Positions 46,609 through 57,855 of a DNA stretch of 64,000 bases are shown here, in pieces; the stretch's first letter is position 1, and every line of letters begins with the position of its first letter. This DNA comes from Porpolomopsis calyptriformis (lineage: Eukaryota; Basidiomycota; Agaricomycetes; Agaricales; Hygrophoraceae), in contig OX621168.1 of the NCBI GenBank assembly GCA_951640195.1, forward strand, positions 496,001-560,000. The letters are read 5' to 3'. The notes under the pieces are model-generated. The model saw only the letters and a program-made list of their open reading frames with translations, had not been told where the DNA came from and did not search any database. The position numbers and the translations under genes are program-made.

Positions 46609-47745
46609 TTGGAGGAGTGGGGGGTTGCTGAAACAATGGGTCGGTTGTTGAAAACTCTGACGAAGGGCTGATGATAGACGTGCGCAGTGCGCGGGAGTGT
46701 CCCCCCCCCCTTGTTTTTTTTTTTTTTCTTTCTTCTTTCTTTACTTTGCTCTTCTTCTGCTCTAGCCGTCGAGCTGATTTAGGTGTGGGTGGGTGGGGGG
46801 GGCAATCTGAATAAAGAGAGAGAGTCGGTCAACACAGTTGTTCTTTCCGTGTCCAATGATTAAATAAATCGATGAATATAAACAGTGTTTTTGTAAGATG
46901 TAGAACAGAGATGGATGGGCGAGATCTCCTCAAGCTAGCATCTAGCATCTAAACATCATCAAGATCGATCGATCGACATCAGACAGGGGAATGGCAATAA
47001 TGTTCAAGAATAGAATTAACTGCATTCCGACATATCTTTTTCATACCTAGAATCGTGTATCAAAGAGGCAAAAAAAAAAAAAGAAATGATTGATTTTGAA
47101 CAAAAAGAAAATACGAGAGAGAGAGGAAAGAATAAGTAGTTAAAAAGGAGGATTTGGTAACTGTTGGTAGCGCGAAGGGAGCTAGGATGGCAATATACCA
47201 ATGAAATAGGGATGAGCAAAATCTGAAGAGGTGGGAGAAATAAAAATTTTAAAAAAGGGTGGATTTAAAGGACGGTGGCAGAGTGGGGGGAGCGCGGAGG
47301 TATTGCGTACGAGCTTCCCAAAGACGACGACGACAGAGTGGCAGATAGGTAGGGGGCGGCGGCGCGGGGGGGGTAAGTGGATAGGCGAACTTACTTGCGG
47401 GGGGTATAAAGTTATGAGCGTTTGGGACAAAGAAAAACAAAAGTGATGTGTACGGTGTGTGTGTGCAGTGTGCGGAGAGAGCGAAACTGAAAGCGAGAGT
47501 GTGTGTTTGGTTCGATTTAAGATGACGATGGCGATGGCGAGCGCATGCCAGTTTATCGATTCCGGTTGAACGGTCATAAATGATACGGCCTCCGGGAGCG
47601 AGAGAATGATTTTTTTAAAAAAATAGCGAGTGACTTTGCAATGTTTCCGTATAACACAACACCTCCCCCCCAAGAAGGTCATCCCCTTGCCCGTTCTCCA
47701 ACGTCTGCCAGGAAGCGACGACGGTTAGCGGGGGGGAAGGGGCAT
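46609..47745. other. Long convergent intergenic region with homopolymer tracts
   Basis: About 1.1 kb between the stops of the coiled-coil gene and phosphatase A. It contains a poly-C tract followed by poly-T and CTTT repeats (46700-46745), an A tract (47070-47085) and GA/GT microsatellites (46813-46825, 47110-47125, 47450-47515). A minus-strand open frame at 47182-47682 is low-complexity and spans these repeats. No gene or structured RNA was recognised. Confidence 0.5.
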
Positions 47746-49299
47746 TTATAACCCACCATCCAGAACGCCCCTGACGTCGTCCACCACGCTCAGATCCGCC
47801 AGGAAGGGGACGAGATCGGTGAGCTCGGTGTCATGTGGGTCGTTGAACCAGGACGAGACGGGGACAGCGTTGTTCGGGTGGAAGATGTAGGACGCGGGTG
47901 AGTTGTCTAATATGATGGTGTCGGCGATAGGTCGCCCCAACTGTGATAAATCCTACGTGGACAAGGTGAGAAAAAGGAGGGGGTGAGGACGGCAAAGATC
48001 TGACCTTGACGTAATTCCCTCTATGATTATAGCAACTTTCTCGAAACAATCGATGGGACACGACTTGGTGGATATCGAGTTTGTCCAGGACTGGGTCGGC
48101 ATACTGTAGTTGTGGATTAGCTAGCGAAAGAAAGGGAGGAGGGATTGGGGACTTGCTTTACTCAAACTGGCGGTGAAGACGACGACTTCGTATATTTCAC
48201 CCATCTTTTTCAGGAAATTGTCGACCCCGGGCCGTTTTATAACGTAGACATTGTGCCAATGATATTCGATCTCGACAGGGACGACATAGTCAGCTTGCTG
48301 GATGGACTATTGGGTGATGATTAAATGGAAACAGGGACGGGGTTTTGATACGGACGTACTTTGAAACTGCTGTGGACTAGGGTTTCGTCTAGATCGAGTA
48401 CCAAACATTTCCGACCACCGTGCTGCTGGGAAAGGGGAGGTAGGAGAGGTCGAGGGATACCGTCCTGAATGGACGATCAGCGAACACGAAGTGGGTTGAT
48501 CTCGATCACTCACGGGACCGATGGGAATGCCGGCGCCGCCACTGATGATGAGCCGATCTTCATCATCCTCATCGACGGCATTTGGATCGTCCATGTCCTC
48601 ATCCTCTGTGAAATTAGTATCATCGCTCTCATCTCCGTCTATGGATCCGTCTACGGTATGATTCCGGCCATGATGAGGATGCCCGTGTGGGTGCGGGCTC
48701 AAGAGTGCATCCCCGGTGGAGCCTGGAGGCTGAACGGCACCAGAGGTGACGCCTGCGGTGTCGGATTTGGGCAAAAGGGTGCGGGCGGGTGTGGGTGGAG
48801 TGATGACGTCCGAGTCGGTGGATGGAGGAAGGATGGTGAGGGAGAGGACGGTGGGGGTGGATGTGGAAGAGTCTACAGCTAGGGGGGGCTCGGTTGGCTT
48901 GGGTATATCAGGTTGGCGGTAGTGGGAATCGAGGTCGGGGAGATCGTTGACGGGTCGCTTTTCCTGCTCGTTTTCTTTCTCCTTTGTGGGGAGGGCATCC
49001 GCGTCGTCGACATGGATGATGTGGGCGCGGGAAGAGGGAGAGATGCAGGGGACTAGTCTGCGAAGGAACCTGGATAAAAAAGAGGGCTGGTTTGGGCGGG
49101 GGGTAGATAGTTTTGGTTTGCCGTTGGTGGCAGGGGGGTGGGGGCGGGTGGAGGAAGAGGAAGGGGGACGGTTGGAGGGGGAGGGCTTTGGGCGCGAAGA
49201 TCGGGTTTGGGTGTGTGTGGCTGAGGAGGAGAGGGAGCCGTTTTCATCTTGTGGGGAGGAAGGGACCGGCCCTGGACGGTCTTGGGAAGGATGGTGCAT
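47746..49299 (-). CDS. PSR1/SCP-type HAD phosphatase, copy A
   Basis: This is a CTD-phosphatase-like (NIF/FCP1 family) serine/threonine phosphatase. The N-terminal half is disordered (Pro/Ser-rich, with [19 protein letters not shown] and an acidic patch) and includes the motif [11 protein letters not shown]. After GGAGIPIGP an intron joins to [20 protein letters not shown]. The catalytic DxDxT is in [74 protein letters not shown] and [20 protein letters not shown] complete the fold. Introns follow SSFK, SLSK and NYVK. Yeast Psr1/Psr2 act at the plasma membrane in stress; a similar role is inferred. A close paralog lies at 50318-51348 in the opposite orientation. Confidence 0.9.
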
Positions 49300-49724
49300 G
49301 TATGGTGCGCGAAGGAGATGTTGTTCTGGTGGGAGAGAGTTATTCTGTGAGGGGAGATGAGGAAGTGATTATTGAGGGAGGGTGGATGGACGGGTTGGTG
49401 CAATGCACATTCCGCGTTGTCTGTTATTCTCACGCCTCATTGATCTACGAAATAGGGAGGAAAGGGGAAGTACATGGAAAACAGGGGGGGATTGGGAAGG
49501 GAAGGGAGGGATAGGAGGGATGTGAGAGTGGATATGAATGACGGTGAGCGTGAATGAAAGGTTAGCTACGATGAATGGTGAACGAAATCGGTTAGGAAAG
49601 CGAGAGTGTGTCGAGGACGAGGAGGACGATGACAAAGATGTTGACAAAGAATGTTACATAAAATTTGGAGGTTCGTTCGACACCATCACGACGACTACGG
49701 AAGAGTACAAAGACAAAAGGATTT
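49300..49724. promoter_or_regulatory. Upstream region of phosphatase A / 3' flank of the bZIP gene
   Basis: About 425 bp, purine-rich on the plus strand (long G/A stretches at 49440-49530). No supported gene. Confidence 0.4.
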
Positions 49725-50283
49725 CTAGGTCTGCTTGGTGTCAGTCTCGATATCGCGGTCTTTGAGCCCATCTGGCTTATGGTCAGCGACGTTCGTGACA
49801 GAGCTAGGGTTCAACATCTGCGCTTGACTGAGCGCTGCACGAAGCGCTGCGTTCTCGACTCGTAACTGGTCGACCAGGTTTCGGCACTCTTCCCAACGAC
49901 GGTTCGCCTCGTCGGCCGAAGCGAGTGCCGTGTCGAGCAGTTGAGAGCGCGATTCGAGTGCCTTGACATGTCTGCGAACAGATGAGAAATAACGAGTGGG
50001 AAAGAGACAATTGCACAGACTGGTCACGACGCTCCCTGAACGCTCGCTGTGCCTTCCGGTTCTGCTCCGCCCTTTTGCTGTTGCTCAAAGTTCGACCGCT
50101 CGAGCCTGGTTGGGTTTGAGGTGGCTGTTGCGAATCCTGCTGCGAATCCTGGGGCGGCAACTGAGTGGGTGGTAAACCGCCCGGAGTGTAGTCCGTCGGA
50201 TACGCGTATGATGGTGGTAGAGGATGCATCGCCGCACTCGATTTACGCTTTCGAGGATGATCTGCTGGAGTGAACGATAACAT
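49725..50283 (-). CDS. bZIP transcription factor (Yap/AP-1-like)
   Basis: The start MLSFTPADHPRKRKSSAAMH precedes a Pro/Gln-rich region (PPTQLPPQDSQQDSQQPPQ). The basic region SKRAEQNRKAQRAFRERRDQ, with the N-x(2)-A-Q-R-A-F-R signature of fungal Yap proteins, is joined by a 52-nt intron to HVKALESRSQLLDTALASAD. The zipper continues EECRNLVDQLRVENAALRAA. The protein is short, about 165 residues, and lacks the cysteine-rich domains of Yap1, so direct redox sensing is unlikely. It ends KDRDIETDTKQT. Its start codon faces that of phosphatase B with 34 bp between. Confidence 0.87.
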
Positions 50284-50317
50284 TGGGTTTTTCAATATTT
50301 ATTTTTCTCACGCTATC

Positions 50318-51348
50318 ATGTATCATTCCTTTCTTTCAACTTGGCTCTCAAAGCTTGTCCCTTGTCTTCCTCGTCCACCTCAACACACCCTTCTCGACTT
50401 ACCACCAATACCACCACCCGAGCCCGTGCCAGAACCAGAGCCAGAGCCTGACCTTTCTGGACTCACTTCAAGCGCCGTTCAGCCACCAGGATCGACCGGC
50501 GAACACCCCCCTCGCCCACGCGACTCGGACGATTCAATTCACACCGCAGAGGACGATGTAAACTGTCTCGACGACAACGACGACAATGACGACGACGACC
50601 TCCGCTTGTTCACCAACGGCGGCGCCGGCATCCCCCTCGGTCCCGTCCGTTTTCCCTCTTCTCTTCATCCCACTCCCTAACAGATCCCCCCCCCAGGACG
50701 GCTCTCCACAGCCACTCCTCCCCCCCATCGCATCCCATCACGCCGGCCGAAAGTGTCTCGTCCTCGATCTCGACGAAACCTTGGTCCACAGCAGCTTCAA
50801 GGCCGTCCAACAGGCCGACTTTATCGTCCCCGTCGAGATCGAATACCACTGGCACCATTTCCACGTCCTCAAACGACCCGGTGTCGACAACTTTCTCAAA
50901 CAAATGGGCGAAATGTACGAGGTCGTCGTCTACACCGCCAGTCTCAGCAAGGTATTCCCGCCTTTTTACTCTCTCCGCCTTCTCAACCCCCACAGTACGC
51001 CGATCCTGTTTTGGACAAACTAGACATCCATCATGCCGTCACCCATAGACTGTTCAGGGAGAGCTGCTACTCTCACAAGGGCAACTACGTCAAGGTGAAC
51101 ATCCTCTCTCTCCCTTCCCTTCTCTACTCACCTCACCCTAGGATCTCTCCCAACTAGGGAGACCGATCTCGGGTACCATCATCCTCGACAACTCTCCCGC
51201 CTCCTACATCTTCCACCCCAACAACGCAGTCCCCGTCTCGTCCTGGTTCAACGACCCGCACGACACAGAGCTCGTCGATCTCGTCCCTTTCCTCGCCGAT
51301 CTAAAAGAAGTCAACGATGTCCGGGGCGTCTTGGACGGCGCGCTCTAA
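50318..51348 (+). CDS. PSR1/SCP-type HAD phosphatase, copy B
   Basis: This is a paralog of copy A with the same fold: [20 protein letters not shown] (DxDxT present), [60 protein letters not shown] and [20 protein letters not shown]; the end is [13 protein letters not shown] ([11 protein letters not shown]). The N-terminus is shorter ([20 protein letters not shown]) but keeps [11 protein letters not shown], an Asp-rich patch and GGAGIPLGP. Introns follow LGP, SLSK and NYVK; the intron that copy A has after SSFK is missing here. The frame upstream begins with GTG at 50270, so ATG 50318 is chosen. Confidence 0.9.
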
Positions 51349-51506
51349 TCCCTTTTCATACCCATCATATACCCACCGCCCCACTACACTTTTCCCTTGG
51401 GACTTTGGATTTTCATACAAGGATGTACATATCAATCATCATCCCTTACTGATAGCTCATCGTATTTTACTATTTATTTCCTCAACGTAGATCCTATCTG
51501 CATTCC

Positions 51507-52964
51507 TTAGTCAGTCTGTAGCCTCCTCGAATCACTCCCAAGCCAAGTGGTAACCGCGTGAGTTTCCTCGTTGACCGTTAGTGTCTCGAGTTGCGGGCAA
51601 GCTTGGATGATCGAACGAGCAACATTGAACACTGTCGCTGTTTCCGTCGATGGATCATATCGAAACGTGACGAACCGCAATCCGGGGAACAGTGATAGCC
51701 ACTTTGAAGGCACTAGCGGCGAGAAAGTAATGATAATCGTCAGGCGAACAACCTGATGTAATAAGCGTTCAGCCCGATCCTTCGCGTCCGCGTCTACCTC
51801 AAGCCATCCAAGCAGATCCTTGTCCATTCTGTGAAATGTGAAGGATAGCTCGACCTCGTTGGGACAGCGACCGATGCATTTCAGTGCATCGTTCACCGCG
51901 CGGAGGTCGATTTTCGCATAGGTTGGAAGTATATCCAACGAGATATCACGGAGAGAGGGGAACGCGGTCACGTCTTCCAAAAGGTATACAATCGATTCAC
52001 AGGACGAGGTCAGTTGGGTAAGCCAGGGAAGGAGAAATTGGCAGTATTGAGCGTCGTCTTGAAATAAACCCTGACATTCGAGAGAGGTGATGGTCGGGTG
52101 GCGAGCGAGAAAGGCGGCGACGGAAGTCAGCGGGAGCTGACAGAACTTGTCTTGGATGCAAAATTCGGAGAGGGCGCCAGAATGGATGGCTGAAAGGAAC
52201 TCATCCCAATCGACGGTTGTCTTTGAACGAGAACATTCAAGGGTGAGACTGGTGATGGGAGAGGCATTGATGAGATGGATGGTCCAGTGGAGAAACGAGC
52301 GATCGAAAAAGGGACCGGAATATATCTGAAGTTTGGCCAAATGGGACGTATTAGGAAAGCTGTCCGGCGACTCTGTCGCTGACCGTATTATTCCCAACAT
52401 CCTCTGCAACGGTGCGGTGAAACCGCGGGAGAGGGTCGACAACCCGGTCCGTCGCGGTTTCTTTTGACTATTACTGTGATATGAATGCCTCAAGCTGGGG
52501 CCGTTGCCGATGTACAATGTTTCGCAGGATCTGGCGATGATCGTGTTAAGAAGGCTGCGAATGGCCTTGACGAACCGGGCTTCGTCATCCGGGTACCATA
52601 TCGCACCCACCATGGACAGGTTAAGCCTGACGGATCTCACGGATGATAGCTTGGCAACTAAGCCTTCCAGTCCGCGTATTTCATCCAAATGACCTTTATC
52701 AGTGAAATAGGCGCGAAGATGGGGTGTGGACGTGAGCTGGGTGGCGATCCTGAGAAAGGGGAGGGCATCAAAATCTCTCCCGAGCACAAGGTGCATCCCA
52801 TCGGATGGGTTGAGTAAATGCCTATGGTATCGGGAAAGGTAGTAATCGATCACCGCCACATTCAGGTGCTTGCATGATTTGGCCAGAGTGAGCAGACATG
52901 CTTTATCCAACTCATCGAATATTTCCGAAACCAGTTCGTTGGGAAGCTTGAAGAACGTGCCCAT
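51507..52964 (-). CDS. F-box/LRR-like protein, array family copy 1 (inverted)
   Basis: A single-exon frame of 485 residues. The start MGTFFKLPNELVSEIFDELD and LLTLAKSCKHLNVAVIDYYL form a degenerate F-box of the type found in Agaricomycete F-box families. The rest is leucine-rich with repeated patterns (SFLHWTIHLINASPITSLTL, VAAFLARHPTITSLECQGLF, ALKCIGRCPNEVELSFTFHR). It ends ETHAVTTWLGSDSRRLQTD. It is the most divergent of five related copies in 51.5-64 kb and the only one on the minus strand. A role as an SCF substrate adaptor is inferred. It is convergent with phosphatase B (158 bp between stops). Confidence 0.8.
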   Translation of the reverse strand: MGTFFKLPNELVSEIFDELDKACLLTLAKSCKHLNVAVIDYYLSRYHRHLLNPSDGMHLVLGRDFDALPFLRIATQLTSTPHLRAYFTDKGHLDEIRGLEGLVAKLSSVRSVRLNLSMVGAIWYPDDEARFVKAIRSLLNTIIARSCETLYIGNGPSLRHSYHSNSQKKPRRTGLSTLSRGFTAPLQRMLGIIRSATESPDSFPNTSHLAKLQIYSGPFFDRSFLHWTIHLINASPITSLTLECSRSKTTVDWDEFLSAIHSGALSEFCIQDKFCQLPLTSVAAFLARHPTITSLECQGLFQDDAQYCQFLLPWLTQLTSSCESIVYLLEDVTAFPSLRDISLDILPTYAKIDLRAVNDALKCIGRCPNEVELSFTFHRMDKDLLGWLEVDADAKDRAERLLHQVVRLTIIITFSPLVPSKWLSLFPGLRFVTFRYDPSTETATVFNVARSIIQACPQLETLTVNEETHAVTTWLGSDSRRLQTD

Positions 52965-53192
52965 CGTATCTCAATGCTAATCATATCATTAATCGCCGCA
53001 ATCTCATTGGCATTTCACTCACCATTCACTCATCCGAGGTCACTTTGTTAATCAGGCGGACTTGGAAATGGTAGTATTTATTCAAGTCTTTAGTAACATT
53101 CTGCATAATAATCTGAGGAGCGCGGCAAGTGAAGAGGACACTCATTGAATGTCAGATCATAAGCAGTCGTTGTTTTGAGCGGCCTATCGTAA

Positions 53193-55030
53193 CTACCGAT
53201 CTGGGGTCGACCCCCTTGCTGGTTCCTCAGCGCCAGCACGGATGACCCGCCGCAGTTGACGCGAGACTTCGTACCCGCAATCGCTCATTTCCTCCACCAA
53301 CAGGTGGAATCGCGGATCGGCCACCGAAACGCATTTCCGGATCATTGTCTCGTATACCTTCAGCGTCGGGCGATGCTTTCCCGCCTTCATCTCCTCGAGG
53401 TAGAAAAACGCGTCCTCGAACGTGCTCTGAGTCAGACAGAGCAGGATGGTGTTCTCGTACGTCCGCGTGTCAGGTTTGACCTTGGCCCCCTTCATGTCCG
53501 CCAATAGCCGATCACCGAGCTCTCGGTGGCCCGCCGCTGCACACCCGGCGAGGAGTAGGTTGAAGGTGTCCACGGTCGGGGCAGTGTCGTAGTCCGGGAA
53601 CATCTTGTACATGCCGATAGCCCGGCGCAGGTCGCCCAGGAAGACGGCCGCTTGGATGGCAACGTTCAACCCGACGATGTCGACTGCCTTCTTCTCCTCA
53701 AAGATCTCGTCGATAGCGGACCATGCGAAATCTAATCCGTTGTGATCTCTGCTGATCGCATCGAATATGGCCGTGGTGGTCGCGGAGACCGGTGTGATAT
53801 TTTCGAGCCGCATGTCGTTGAGCATCAAGAACGCGTGTTTGATCTTACCAGCACGGGAAAGTGCCTCGATCAAGGCCGCAAAATGGTGTTCTTGCCGTGG
53901 CGCTCCCATCCGCTTCAGCACTCGCATGACATCCAATGCAAGCTCGGGCAATCCGTGTCGGGCGGCGGTGTGCAATACATCAATGCAAACACCTTCATCA
54001 GGCAACAGTTTGAACTCTTGCACCACCATGGACCAGCACTGGATGACACCGTCCACCTGCAGACGGATGGATCAGAGTACGAGAGCGGAATAGTACCCCG
54101 GGCTTACTCACATATAGCTCCTCGGCAGACGCAATCAGGCAATTCATCCATACTTCCCCGTCTAGCTTTCGAACGGAGGATTCTTCGAAAGACCGGGCAA
54201 GATCTAAAGCCAGTCTTGGAGAGTTGAGCTTCGTCGCTAACAAGATAACTCCCTGCACCGTTCTGAGGTCGGGCACCATCCCGTTCGTGCTCATTTCATA
54301 CAGCTTCTGCAGTGCCATTTCAAAATTCCCATTAACGATATACCGAGCGATTAGGAGGGCATAGGTATAAGCGTCGGGCGTTATCCCCAATTCTGTCATT
54401 TTGTCCAGGGCTGCCCACATTTCCCGTGACCCGGAATAACGCTGGGCCTGTTCGGGCACCGACGACGGTTAGGAACATGGGTGTCGTTGATCAAAACAAA
54501 AAAGCACATTTTACCTTACATTTATGAGGTAATTACACGCTCGCCGGTCGGGTATGATACCCATCAACAGCATGTCATCGAATATGGCCCACGCCTCCAG
54601 TCCCAGGCCAGTGTAATTACAGGCATTGAGGAGATGGTTATAGGTGGAAAGGTTAGGTTTTACTCCATTTTCCTTCATCTCCTTGCATATTTTGAGAGCG
54701 TGAATAAAATCGGCAGCGTCGGCAGCTTTTGCCAATCGAAAATTGTATTGAGTGAGATGGTGCGTCCCCCGGAAAGTGTTATCAGGCGTGAATGACCATG
54801 GCTTCACACGTAAGGTTGAGGACGAAGGTGTCTGTGCCGTATCGGGAATCGATGCAGAGGACACAAGACGAATTTCTGTTGCGGGGTCAATGATTCTGAG
54901 CAATATGCAATAATGCGGACTTGCTTGACGATTTGGGACTGGGTGGCTTGACACGCAGTGTTTCCAGGCGAGAAGCTATGCGTGCATCTCTCGCTATCTT
55001 GACCGTGTTCCGAGCGCAGAACACGAGCAT
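53193..55030 (-). CDS. Pentatricopeptide repeat protein, probably mitochondrial
   Basis: The start MLVFCARNTVKIARDARIAS is basic and hydrophobic, as expected for a mitochondrial presequence. At least eight PPR-like motifs follow, among them ALKICKEMKENGVKPNLSTY, GLEAWAIFDDMLLMGIIPDR, MWAALDKMTELGITPDAYTY, ALQKLYEMSTNGMVPDLRTV, AFLMLNDMRLENITPVSATT, LGDRLLADMKGAKVKPDTRT and AFFYLEEMKAGKHRPTLKVY. Such proteins bind organelle RNA to control processing or translation. Introns lie near 54060-54115 and 54450-54530; the junction after the first exon (near 54900) is uncertain. It ends EEPARGSTPDR. It is divergent from RAD21 with 155 bp between start codons. Confidence 0.85.
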
Positions 55031-55185
55031 GGAAACGAATGAATGTGGCGTCGAGAGCTGTTGATAAATATGAACCAACAAGGTTGGAACTTGTCCGCTC
55101 ACGTATCCGTCGCGACACAGAGAAAGGCGGCAGTTTAGTGCCACAACGCGACGAACGCGTTCATATATTGTTATCGTCTTGGATT

Positions 55186-57606
55186 ATGGTACTCGCGACC
55201 CTTTCTCTTTATTTGAACCATCCACTGACGATGCGCACCAGTTTTTCTCAGAAGCTATCTTGACTCGCCGCGGGCCTCTCGCGAAAGTATGGCTCGCTGC
55301 ACACATGGAGCGGAAGCTCTCAAAGACACAAACTCTCCAGACAGACATTGGCAAGTCCGTTGGTATGTCCATCCACTCCCCTCTGTTACACCATCTCAAT
55401 CTCCATAAGATGCGATAATGGGACAGGAGGTCGAAGTTATGGCCTTGCGGTTAAGCGGGCAATTACTCCTTGGTGTCGTGCGTATCTACAGCCGAAAAGC
55501 AAAATATCTATTGGACGATTGTAATGAAGCCCTCCTGAAGATCAAAATGGTCTGATCTCTCTTTCCCCCGCCCCGAGCAAAGACTGAACGCCTTTATTGT
55601 AGGCTTTCCGTTCGGGTATTGTTGACATGACAGAGGATCAGCTTGCTGTGAACCGCAATGCTATCACATTGCAAGGCAATGATTTAGATCTTGATCTCCT
55701 CTTGCCTGACCTCAACTGGTACGCTACCACCACCGTCATAGTTTTGACTCGCTCACGATAAAAATGAAGGGAAATGGACTTTGAAGACCGCCCGTTGCAG
55801 CCCCAGGGCCAACATGTCGCCCGCATGGCCGATATCACCCTTGCAACCGCAGATGATCTCCAATTTGACCTCGATGATCCTGGTTATGGGTTTGACCTCG
55901 AGCCATCGGACGGCATCGGCTCCCACGACTATGAGATCGACCTAGGCCTTGATTTTGGCGACGGCCCTGCCAGTGCCCGTGGAATCGATGATATGAGCGT
56001 GGAACAAGGTCGTGATGCCGCGGCACGAAGGCATTCGCTCGATTCCCACATCTTCGGTGATGGTGGCAGGGACAAAGATTTAGATATACTTTCCAATAGG
56101 AGCAGAGGGGTATCTGAGCACCCTTTTGGTCCGGATGTGGACTTCGGTCCTGACTTTGGTGGCATGGACATTGATCTTGGCGTCAACTTTGGTGACAATC
56201 CACCCTTGAGCGACCGTGAGAAGACCCCTGGCCAGACCAGATCGCCATCCCGGGCATGTGAGTGGTTCTGCGCGAGTTTTCACCGCAGTAAATGTTGACA
56301 ACTTTCCAGCTTCACCTCTCACTGCACCCCCAGAGACACCTCCACCAGAAGAGAACATTCCTTCCCACGAAGAGGCTGTGATAAAATCAAAACGGAAGTT
56401 TAAGGAGAAGAAGCAGATCATCGATGTTGTCACCGAATTGAAAGATGGTCCTGGGGCGAAGGTGGGCCGTCGACGAGACGATGGGCTCGGTGCTCCGATG
56501 GCGAAAGACGTAAGCAACATCCTAACAGAACAACATTTCCTTCCGCGATCTTCTCTCGTCATGCGACTACTAGAGATCCGTGAGGACCCTCTGGCCCATT
56601 TCTTGCCCACCAAAGTTACACCGAATGGCACCTTCTTATGTGTTGCGCCGCCAGGCTTGGCACCCGAGCTAACGGATATGTTCCTTCGGCCTGTCCAAAG
56701 TCCCACTGCAGCCAAGCGACGCGGCCTTTCGCCTGATAAAGGAGCGAATAAAAAGGCTCGGCTGGACGGTAGCGTCGCTGGCATTGATGAGATTGAAGTC
56801 GCCAGAAGGGCAGGCAGCCTTGCCCCTAGTATTTTGGGGAGTGATGCCTTGGGACGGAGGAGTGTTGGTCCTGATGGTGAACTTGATTTCGGGGATAATG
56901 TTGGTATGATTATGGATGATTTCCAGATGGATCTAGGTGCTGGCCTGGGGATGGGTCAAGACGGGCTAGAGTTGGAAGAAGCCAGGGCAAAGTCCACTGC
57001 ACCCACGGACCGGAGTCGCATGTCCACGCCCGGCCCAGACGGAATGCTCGTAGAAGAGGGTGACGAAACCTACGCCGACGCCACTTGTCCCATCGCTATA
57101 TTCGATGTCAAACCTCTGACCCAAACTCAAGGCACGGAGAACGAAGCTGATCCAGTTGAGAGTGAGTCCAAAGGTTACAGCAAGAATACCGTCAAGGCGT
57201 TGGGTATCATTCGCAAAGGGCTGAAGCCTGTCGGAGATGAGGAACCTCAGGAAAAAGTGTTGAGCTTCCGGGCAATTTCTGATAGGGTGTGTTCTTCCTG
57301 TCATTTCGGAGCCCTCCCGCTGTTGACTCATGTATTCACAATTGACAGGCTTCCCGGCGTGCTGCGGCCTCATTCTTTTTTGAACTGCTGGTACTTGGGA
57401 CTCGTGACTGCATACACCTTTCGCAGGCTGCGCCACATGAGAACATCGAGATACGCGCGAAGGACAGGCTGTGGGAGCGCCAGCAACACGAGTCCCAGGT
57501 GCCCCCCATCACTCCTTCACGCGTTGACCCAGCCCATCGTGCTTTCACCGCGTCTTCGCGACACAGCTCGGCCGCTCCGTCCATCGCGTCCTCCATGGGT
57601 TTGTGA
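55186..57606 (+). CDS. RAD21: Cohesin kleisin subunit RAD21/SCC1
   Basis: Rad21 closes the Smc1-Smc3 ring and is cut by separase. The first coding exon is only ATG (55186-55188), followed by an intron GTACTC...CACCAG to 55241. Exon 2 gives [20 protein letters not shown] and [20 protein letters not shown], the kleisin N-terminal domain binding Smc3; [20 protein letters not shown] and [17 protein letters not shown] continue it. The middle is acidic and disordered with a basic patch ([20 protein letters not shown]). The C-terminal winged helix that binds Smc1 is FRAISDR joined to [20 protein letters not shown] and [11 protein letters not shown]. The stop is TGA 57604-57606. The N-terminal sequence fits Rad21 rather than Rec8. 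Confidence 0.93.
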
Positions 57607-57855
57607 CGTGGTGCGATATATTCTACACCAACAGATCTTGGTTTACATGGTCGTTCTTGATTTGTTTTTGTGGACCGGAGTATTTTCTAGTCATCGTTTC
57701 CTACTGTTTCCTATAGTCTGTACACAGGTAATTGAATTTCTAACGAATTGTATACAGTACCTTATACGTGGACTTCATCCAATTTGGTTGACGTCAGCAT
57801 CTGTCACAGCGATAAAACCATCGGGAGTCCCTCAGAGTCAGCACCGAGGTAGACG

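Noticed and set aside
46690..46745. Poly-C/poly-T tract considered as a transposon or retroposon tail
   Set aside because: No target duplication, element body or promoter-like sequence beside it; a simple low-complexity tract is enough.
47182..47682. A 166-codon minus-strand frame
   Set aside because: It runs over GT/GA microsatellites and homopolymers, is low in complexity and has no motif or plausible splice context.
53193..55030. PPR repeats considered as TPR or LRR repeats
   Set aside because: The 35-residue spacing with the xxPDxxTY-type ends and the basic N-terminus fit PPR better.
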